Shown here: in pieces, positions 56,592 through 64,000 of the stretch
How the letters are laid out: each line of letters starts with the position of its first letter
How positions within the stretch are numbered: the first letter of the stretch is position 1
NCBI RefSeq assembly: GCF_020921035.1
Contig: NC_063153.1
Span: 14,942,001 to 15,006,000 of the forward strand
Direction of reading: 5' to 3'
Source of the DNA: Rhodamnia argentea
Lineage: Eukaryota; Streptophyta; Magnoliopsida; Myrtales; Myrtaceae
DNA: 64,000 nucleotides
The notes under the pieces: model-generated
Database searches by the model: none
The model's input: the letters and a program-made list of their open reading frames with translations, nothing else
What the model was told of the DNA's origin: nothing
Made by a program: the position numbers and the translations under genes

Positions 56592-59170
56592 GAAAAGATA
56601 GGAAAAATAAAAACCTCCGCAAAAAAAAAAAAAAAATGATGATATCCCATGGAATGGGGCTGGAAAATACCCTGATTCGAAGGCTGTTTTCATGTTCGGA
56701 GCGTCTAAAGATTCAAAGCAAAGGGAAGATCTCGAGAGACGACTCACCCCGGTAGACGATTTCCGGGCAAGTTCTGTTTTGCGAAGGTGTTCTCGGTCCA
56801 GGGAAGAACTCCGAAGCATAACGTCGGACCGGTACGTCCGACATGAGCTGTCGAACAGTGATTTTTGCATGGATGATCTAGCTTCGTTTCGAGCCCACGT
56901 CCTGCGATTGGGGGGTGGAAGTGCTGCTGTCGTGGCCTCGCGAACCATACGTTAGCATGGGCCTCTCCAGTTATGGAATTTGGCCTGCAAATAATTTGAG
57001 AATCGTTTTTTTTTTATCCCGTCTGATAAAATCGGGTACGATGTGGGAAGGGCGAAATGATGTGGTCCTGAGGGTGTGGGGGCGAGCCAGGACGTGGATC
57101 TTTTGTACCGTTCGAGTGTGCAATTATTTAGGGAAAGATGAAGTTTTGGAGAGGTGCTCGAATGACAAAGGCTACTTCTGTCTGGCATGGCTGGGGATCC
57201 TATACGCATAAAGGTCCAAAGAATAAGACGGATGGTCTCTAAACCTTAACTCGAAATGCAATATCGTCCCTGGATTTTTTATTTGTTCAATATGGCCTAT
57301 GAATATTTGGTAAATGTTCAATTTAGTTCCTGAGTTATGTGAAAATATCCAATATTGTTTCTCAATTAATTTAAGTTAATGAAATTTATAGATTTGGCTT
57401 CAAGTCCGATAAGTTTGAAGGGTAAAAAAAAAATATATCGTTTCACGTGGGTTATGGGTGTGTTTAGTTTGGCTTTGGGGGAATTCCTTTGGAAAAATAC
57501 AAAGACCCTTTGCGTTAAAGGGATTTTTTGAAATGCAAATAGTGTTTGATAAACTCGATTTTAATAACGCATTGGGAAGCAACTTTGACTTAAATATCAT
57601 TTGATAAAAACTACTCTTTGTAAAGAACTTTTGCTATTTTTACTTTAAGAAAAACTCTTAAACTATTTGCCGATGAAACTAAGTCGCCACCAACCAGCCT
57701 CGCCTCAGGGGAGGCTAGTGGCAACTTGATCTAGCCGCTAGCTGCTCATGGAGGCCTTTGTCGGTAAAGTTAGGTTTTCGATGACATTTCCGAAATTATG
57801 AAACTTGAGCGAGGGTAGAGTCGGAAGGAAAAAACTATATTTGTATTCCTAAAATACAATATTCCAAAGAACCTCCGGACCTATCTTAGGCCAAAGGCCT
57901 TTGGAAAGGCAATTGCATTTTTCCAAAATTCTCTGAAAAATGAACCAAAGTCATTGCATTTGCCCATGGGAATTTAGAGCTCCAAAATCCCTTGGGAATT
58001 ATGCACTCATATCAACGCAAGATATTAGGTTCAAATCTTGATATAATGAACCTTTAAATTGAAAATTTGATTATCCATGATAATTGATGAAGTATTATAT
58101 CTTGGTTGAGCTAGAACTGGTCAAGGCCAAAGATACCCAAACCCTAATCACCAATCATAATATTTTTTTTTTTGCACCAGACCAATCTTAATATTGAATC
58201 GTGACTATTAAGCCCATATTATGAAAATAACCCATGTGAAAAATGAATTTTTTTTTATGGACTTTATAAGGTTCGCGTGGTTTGGTGCTCTTTACTATCT
58301 TTAATCATCATTGGGTGACCTACAACCAGCAGTGAAAGATGGGATTAGTGGGAGGCTCCTGGTTTTGGCGCCAAAGAACATGAAAAACTAATCCTAGGAT
58401 CTTGTCTCATTCGTTCGCTTTCTCATGATTTTCTTTTGTGTCCCGAGGCTGAGGTTTCATCCACTTTCGATGTGCGCCTTTGCCTTTCATGAAAAGCCTC
58501 AGCCTTTTGGAAATCATGTACGAGGATGGGCCAGAGATACTTCAATGGGAGAAACAGGAGCTTGTCCCTTTAAATCATGTCGTTCATACAGGAATGTATT
58601 AGTGGGACTTAGTACGAATCTGAAGACTGGTTTGACACAAGTGGTTTAGAAAATTGCATTTTCAATTGCGAATAGTCCTTAAAAATAAGTGGGTCATAGT
58701 CAAGAATCAATAACAATTTGACACGTCGTTTGGCAAATTAATCTTGTGAATCCACTTTAATAAAACTAATATTTTCCACGAATTTATTATACTCGAAATT
58801 CATGCGACGGATATAGTTGTTGTAAAAAAAATTATGGGAGAGGTGAGTTTGTAAAATTTAGCATTTCGTGATAAAATTATTTTACGAGATTGATGCGACG
58901 GATTTTTGTTGATTGTGTAGATAGAAGATTCACTTATTAAATACTCATGCAGTTCATTACATTATTTTTTTTTTAATGGAAACTTAGATGCATTGAAGTG
59001 ACCAAGATTGTTGCAATTTTTTTTTTTGTCACGGACCTCTAGCATCTTTACCCCAATAGCATAATCGTGTTCACGTTTCATGATCGGATTCTATAATCAC
59101 ATCATGCTGTGGCATTGCAAAATAATATACCTTCGTTAATTATTTTCTAAAACTTATATGTGTCATTGGG
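56592..59170. other. Gene-free stretch with repeat scraps
   Basis: The 56690-56960 part is GC-rich with frames on both strands but no recognised domain. A foldback scrap lies at about 57230-57440 ('atggcctatgaatatttgg'). Otherwise AT-rich intergenic DNA. Confidence 0.4.
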
Positions 59171-59420
59171 TTGTACGTGTGAGTTATGTTAAAAATATCT
59201 CATATCGAAAAATTGGTGTAACACCGAGCTCACGTGTGAGGGGGAGATTATTATATTTCACGCCTGAGTTGTGTTAAATAAATCTCACATCGGAGAATTG
59301 GTATAGCGTAGAGTAGTTGAGGAACTACTCGTATCTCTCTTCTTCTTCTTTTTTCTCTCTATTCCCTACAACACTGCAAGTGTTATTGCATAGTGTAAAC
59401 TACTGCAAAAGTGTAGTTAA
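59171..59420 (+). mobile_element. LTR-retrotransposon 3' remnant with polypurine tract
   Basis: The phrase gtgagggggagattatta (59241-59258) is the polypurine tract plus LTR start seen in many plant Copia elements, and it is followed by the characteristic 'aatctcacatcggagaatt' (59280-59298). A related 'atctcatatcgaaaaattgg' occurs just upstream (59197). No coding region or second LTR is recognised. Confidence 0.5.
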
Positions 59421-62400
59421 TAGAACAAGCTCGTGAAGTGTCGAGCGAGAGGCGTCGAGCCACGAGGAAGGCGGGAGCGTTGAGTGACTAAAACTAAGAG
59501 AAGTGAGAGTGAGATGTATGAGCGACGAGCATGTGCGACTTGGTCTGAGCGTGAAAAGAATGAGAATTAGGGTTTTGGAAATTTGAAATAATAAGAACAA
59601 AAAAAAAAAAAATTGGTCCGGCCCAAATGGTTCGAGTTGATAGATCCACACCTAAAATTGAAAACTGGATCGATACTCACCGGTTTCAAATTTTAGGAAC
59701 CGAGAATTGCACGGAATCAAAACCAGCCAATTCGGACGGTTCTTTTGCTCATCCTTATTAATAGGCGTTAGTCAGACTTGCGCATTGGGTATGGGATAAC
59801 TCTCGGCTTGCCAGACAATCCGACCGCTGCTGTGGAATTTTTAAGGTAATGTCAGGGCGGTCGCTGACATCGGCGGTCCGTTTCCACTCGCTTATCAAAA
59901 TTCCCTTCTCCCTCTCTCTTTCTCCACGTAACCAGTGATGGATAAAACTGCTTTTGGATTATCATATACCGTAATACGTACATATGGAGGACCTTAGATT
60001 CAACTCGATCCGAAGTTCAAGACCATCATCGACTTCAAACATAACTAAGGTTTCGGCCGAAGTTCAACAAACGGTCATTCGCTTTCGGACAGTTATGGCG
60101 GAGGTGCCACGTAGGACGGCCGGAGTCCACGTCGGTAATTCCAACTAAAATCGGTCGGATCGACTCAATTGAAAAAACATGAAAATGTTTAGAACTAGAT
60201 TGAGAAAATTAAAATGTTTAAGATTAAATGGGCAAAACTGCAATAGGTTTAGGACTTTTTGGATAATTTTCACAGAAAAAAAGTGGTGAAGGACTATGGT
60301 GGTGGTGGTAAGAGAGAGAGAGATGTTGAGGCGTTAGGGTTTTCGGCGTTGTAACTTAAAATTAATTACGGGCACGTGACATTATGTGATCGGTCACTGT
60401 CTAGACCACAATAGTTTATGTCCACCGAGCTCAATTGTAAAGATAGCTACATTGAGTTTGGTACGCGTACCTCTTGTACGAATCATACTAACTATCTATC
60501 TAAACGGCGAATTCCTCGACTTCTATTTAGCTTTAAATATTATGTCGGGTTGTCACAAACCTCTTTCGTCTCAAAAACTTGTTCAAATGATGAGACTTTC
60601 TATCACAGATTTACAATTATAAACCGACCAACAGCTCCTTTCACTTTCACAATTAATGTGAGATAAACCCAACACATTCTTCGCATATTAAATACGAACG
60701 TGCTAAAGATACATTTTCAGATTTCGCGAGTCAGGCTCCAAGACGGATAGGCCAACCTAATGGGGGTGCGAACCTATGGTCCCCCCCTGAGCCACTGTGT
60801 CAACGGAGCCTTTTCCCCCATCTAATTGAAAAGCGAGAAAATCACAAACGTCCAGGTCGGGGTTTATTGAACGGCTGAGATCTGTTGCATTTTAATCCAA
60901 CGTCAATAGACCGTGAAGACACGGAGTCCCCCGAGGATCGGATGCTGTGGCTCCCCATGTGCGCGCTAAAAGGTTCAGTCAACGTCGAGTCACCGTATGA
61001 TATGGGCCGCCACACGAATTGGGCCTACCCCGTTGATTGCATTGGATCTTAGGTGGGCCATGACATGTACGGCCGATGCCCATGATCTCGTCGTAGCCTC
61101 TTCGCCACTTTCCCGGGCCGAGCGTATGCCGCACGCCGTTCGATCGGCCGTCCGACTTGACCGTTGAGAGTAGGGATGAGCCCGATTCGTGTTGGACGCC
61201 AGAATCACCGATCCGAAAGAATCTTAACATTTCAAAATTCACAAAACTAATATGCATCTCTTTTGAAAAACCCCGAGATCCATATTGGCCCGATTTTCGG
61301 CCCAAATATAATCGAAAAGGCCCCTACATTGCATGGCGCTTCGAGAACTTGAACTTGATTAAAATTCGAACCCGCTTTTGAGACCGCTTCTCTTATTATG
61401 TGTCACCCATGATATAAGCCGAAATCTCGAGATTTATGAATCAGGTTTCACGAAAAGAGATCGGTGTGCCACGTGGCCATGCATGCTCTCTCCTACACGT
61501 GATGCCATACACTTAAAAAAAGGGAGATCAGATTCCACCGCACCTCAGCCAAGAACCAACTCAAAGCAGAGATGGCTTAAGCCTATGGTTTAAGGGAAAA
61601 TCACGATCAGATCCTCAAGTGAGCGCAAATGGCCTTCTACTGCGAGACAGAGCACCACTTTTGACATGTCAAGTTCGTGATATCATCTCAAATTGCAGGA
61701 TTCAAATCTTTCTTTTTCCCTCCTCCATGACCTCCAAGAGGGTACTGAAACACTCAAGGTCTACTGGCCGGCGAAACTGGAAACGGTGGGCTCGTGCCAA
61801 TCGTCCTATCTCCGCGCATCGAGCGAGGTCATGGAGTTGCAGCTGCGAAGAGCCAAGCCCTCCACTTCTCGATCGCCGTGAACAGTCCCTCGCACTATTA
61901 ATTGAGCCGCTGCCGGATTTATTGATCAGTTCTGAAAGTCTAGTTCAATGGATACTGTATGTAATCTTATAGTCCGCTTACTTCTGATCCCGCTTCAGAG
62001 TCTGTGTCGGCGGATGCGCCTGCTGTGAGAATGGTATTCTTGCGCACGCACTTAACGGGTCTTGTGGAAACCAGCCGAGTAATGAATGATTCCATGGCTC
62101 CAACCAAACCAGACCCGCCATCAGACGAGCGATTTCCGCGCCTTCCAAGTTCAAAGAGTGCATATTTGAAGCATCAGCAAAATACTTCAGAAGAAGAACA
62201 GATTTTGTCTGCTTATTTTACAGAAGCGCACCATAGTTATGGAATTTCTACAGCTTCCGTCCTCTTTATACTGGTCTTACTTAAGGTACTAAACATTTCT
62301 CAGAAAATTTCAGTAAATTCACCGGCCATCGGCACGTCCCTCACATATTGGGAACTTCATTGGGACGAATCAAATATGAGCTAATGCTTCTTAACTTTAG
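59421..62400. other. Intergenic DNA, no confident gene
   Basis: A Mutator-like MITE half lies at about 60090-60275 ('gcaataggtttaggacttt'). The 60980-62380 part is GC-richer and has overlapping short frames on both strands (for example 61619-61972 and 62004-62384 on plus), none with a recognised domain. Confidence 0.4.
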
Positions 62401-62662
62401 CTGTCCTGCCAATCTGCCATCAATTCATTCTTCAATCAGCAACCAACATAACTCAAGGGTTTGAACTTGCCATTTCATTTTTCCAAAGCCATGTGCACAC
62501 AGTTTGTTCAAGTATGAATGAAAACAATGCACTATCCAGGAAGACTTTGAAAAGCTTAAAGTATAAAATCGCGAAGAACTAGAAGTACCAAGAATCCTTT
62601 ACCACGTCAAACATTATAATGAAACTATAGATATTAGACAATTCCTTTGGGACACACCAAAT

Positions 62663-63871
62663 TCATGGTGCTTTGTTTTCCAACTCCACTGGCGTGCCAT
62701 TTCGCTCATCGCCGACGTACTTCTTCCAGAACCAATGATTCTTCCAAAGCAGGTACACCTCCTCTATCGGGACTTGCTTCGTCTCAGGCAAGAGGAAGAA
62801 GATGAAGCTGCTCATGATCACGATCAATGCCGCGAACAGCAAGAAGATCCCGTACTTGAGGTGGCAGAGCGCAGCGAGGAAGCACTGGGCGATCAACGCC
62901 GTGAATAAGAGGTTAACACACACAACCACACTCTGGCCTGCCGACCTCGTCTCTAGGGGAAAGAGTTCGCTTGGCACGAGCCACCCCAGCGGCCCCCATG
63001 ACCTACCATAGGCCAGCACGAAGAGGCAGATGATGACCACGAGGAAGGCTCCAATCCCCTTGGGCAGCACCACTCCTTGCCCAAATTTCAGCGCCAAGGT
63101 TATGGCCACAATAACCTGACAGGGGAAAAAGTCATCGAAAAACATCTCTCATTGATCAATCAGAATTAATGAAGCATGATCCGGGAAAAATCTAACATAT
63201 TTTTTGGGTCGTTCAATAGTTGATACTAAGTACTCACTCACCAAGTAACATATCATTTCGGTGCCGGCTTCTAGGAAGAAAGCCCTCCTGCCGAACTTAT
63301 CGACGAAGGCCATCGAGATCAGGGCAGCAAGGACCAATGCTGAGCTGGTCAGCACGGATGAGTACAGAGAAGCCCCCGAGCCAAACCCCAGGCTTTGGAA
63401 GATCACAGGAGCGTAGAAGAGGATGGAGTTCATGCCGGTGAGCTGCTGGAAGGCTGGGATCCCAAGGGCTCCGATGACCAACTGGGGCCGGTTCTTGCGC
63501 TGCAGGAGGTTCCTGAACGGATGCTTGATGGCCCGTGCAGCCTCGCTCGCCTCAATGAGGTCCTCAAGCTCCGCATCCACATTCTTGGTGCCCCGCACTT
63601 TCTCCAACACTTTCCTCCCCTCGTCCAACCTGCCTTGCTCGATGAGGCTGTTTGGAGTCTCAGGGAGGAACAGGCCGCCGATGAACATGAGCACCGCGGG
63701 GACTGTCGCAAGGCCAAGAGACAGTCTCCAACCCCAAGGGTGAATCTTATTGGTCCCATAATTTATCAGGTTCGCGATCAATATCCCCAGGCACGTCGTT
63801 AGTTGGAACAACTGGTTCACCGCCCCTCGGATCTTCGCTGGTGCCATTTCTGAGAGATACAGAGGAACCGC
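62663..63871 (-). CDS. STP-type monosaccharide/H+ symporter (STP14-like), 3' part only
   Basis: Two exons are visible on minus, 63871-63242 and 63115-62663, joined in frame at a GT-AG intron (210 + 150 residues of a protein of about 500). The 5' exons with the first helices lie past the right edge. The major facilitator sugar-transporter signatures are clear: QAVPLYLSE-like entry (AVPLYLSEMAP), PWGWRLSLGLA, PETPNSLIEQGR, QQLTGMNSILFYAPVIFQSLG, DKFGRR, WGPLGWLVPSELFPLETRSA and the C-terminal PETKQVPIEEV. At least eight membrane helices are included. The family imports hexoses with protons across the plasma membrane. From memory the exon 4 text (YGRSWGPLGWLVPSELF, CHLKYGIFLLFA) is closest to Arabidopsis STP14 (At1g77210), described as a galactose transporter; gene order agrees. 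Stop TGA at 62663-62665. Confidence 0.92.
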
Positions 63872-64000
63872 CTGCAACAATCGGTATCGAAAATGCGTGT
63901 CAAACATTGCAATCTTAGGCTCTTTTGGTTCCAAGACATAGTAAGAGTCGGATTGTCAGGACTATGTCATTTTGTCACAAGGAAACTAAACTCATTAAGC

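Noticed and set aside
61967..62095. Minus-strand 42-residue frame starting MESFITRLVSTRPVK
   Set aside because: Composition is protein-like and it could be a small exon, but there is no recognisable family, partner exon or clear splice context.
61619..62384. Two plus-strand frames (117 and 126 residues) near the transporter
   Set aside because: Several overlapping frames of similar size exist on both strands in this GC-richer patch and none shows a domain.

Overview
The window looks like nuclear DNA of a flowering plant, probably a woody eudicot. The genes are plant-specific and split by GT-AG introns, the intergenic DNA is AT-rich, and plant-type retrotransposon pieces and MITEs fill the gaps. 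Myrtaceae is my best guess, because I associate the abundant MITE family with ends like 'aggactTTTTTGataattttcc' with eucalypt relatives; that is inference only.

Genes in order: two lachrymatory-factor-synthase-like genes on + (3216-3764 and 8193-8705); a broken Nudix hydrolase exon (about 9.8-9.9 kb); a single-exon E-class PPR gene on + (20198-21637); a six-exon SDS22-type regulatory subunit of protein phosphatase 1 on + (26090-29617); the splicing and transcription factor SKIP on - (31079-32893, with a 5'-UTR intron reaching about 33659); a five-exon DUF810/Munc13-like protein on - (37869-42307); a DREB A-4 type ERF on - (53209-53928); and the 3' two exons of an STP-type sugar transporter on - (62663-63871), whose 5' part lies beyond the right edge. 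From memory, Arabidopsis has the same order of PPR, SKIP, A-4 ERF and STP14 around At1g77170-At1g77210, so this is a conserved neighbourhood expanded by repeats. The genes do not form one pathway.

The most structured part is 10.7-25.2 kb. A unit of about 2.5 kb is present as two inverted arms (11513-17135 and about 22645-25170) flanking the PPR gene, with two partial copies at 10.70-11.51 kb and 18.12-19.02 kb. The left arm has taken three insertions that the right arm lacks: a 2.1 kb solo LTR with TSD TTGGC, a 0.69 kb Mutator-like MITE with a 9-bp TSD, and a tRNA-derived SINE with a 16-bp TSD. The partial copy at 10.7 kb holds a further solo LTR. The sister copies preserve the empty sites, so insertion order and boundaries can be read directly.

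The 33.9-37.8 kb stretch has no intact gene. It holds sequence resembling plant organellar DNA and a dead LINE RNase H fragment. The 42.4-53.2 kb and 54.2-62.6 kb stretches are mostly MITE remnants, local duplications and microsatellites, including a solo LTR nested in a Mutator-like MITE at 55.8-56.6 kb. I found no CRISPR array, rRNA, functional tRNA or bacterial-type system.
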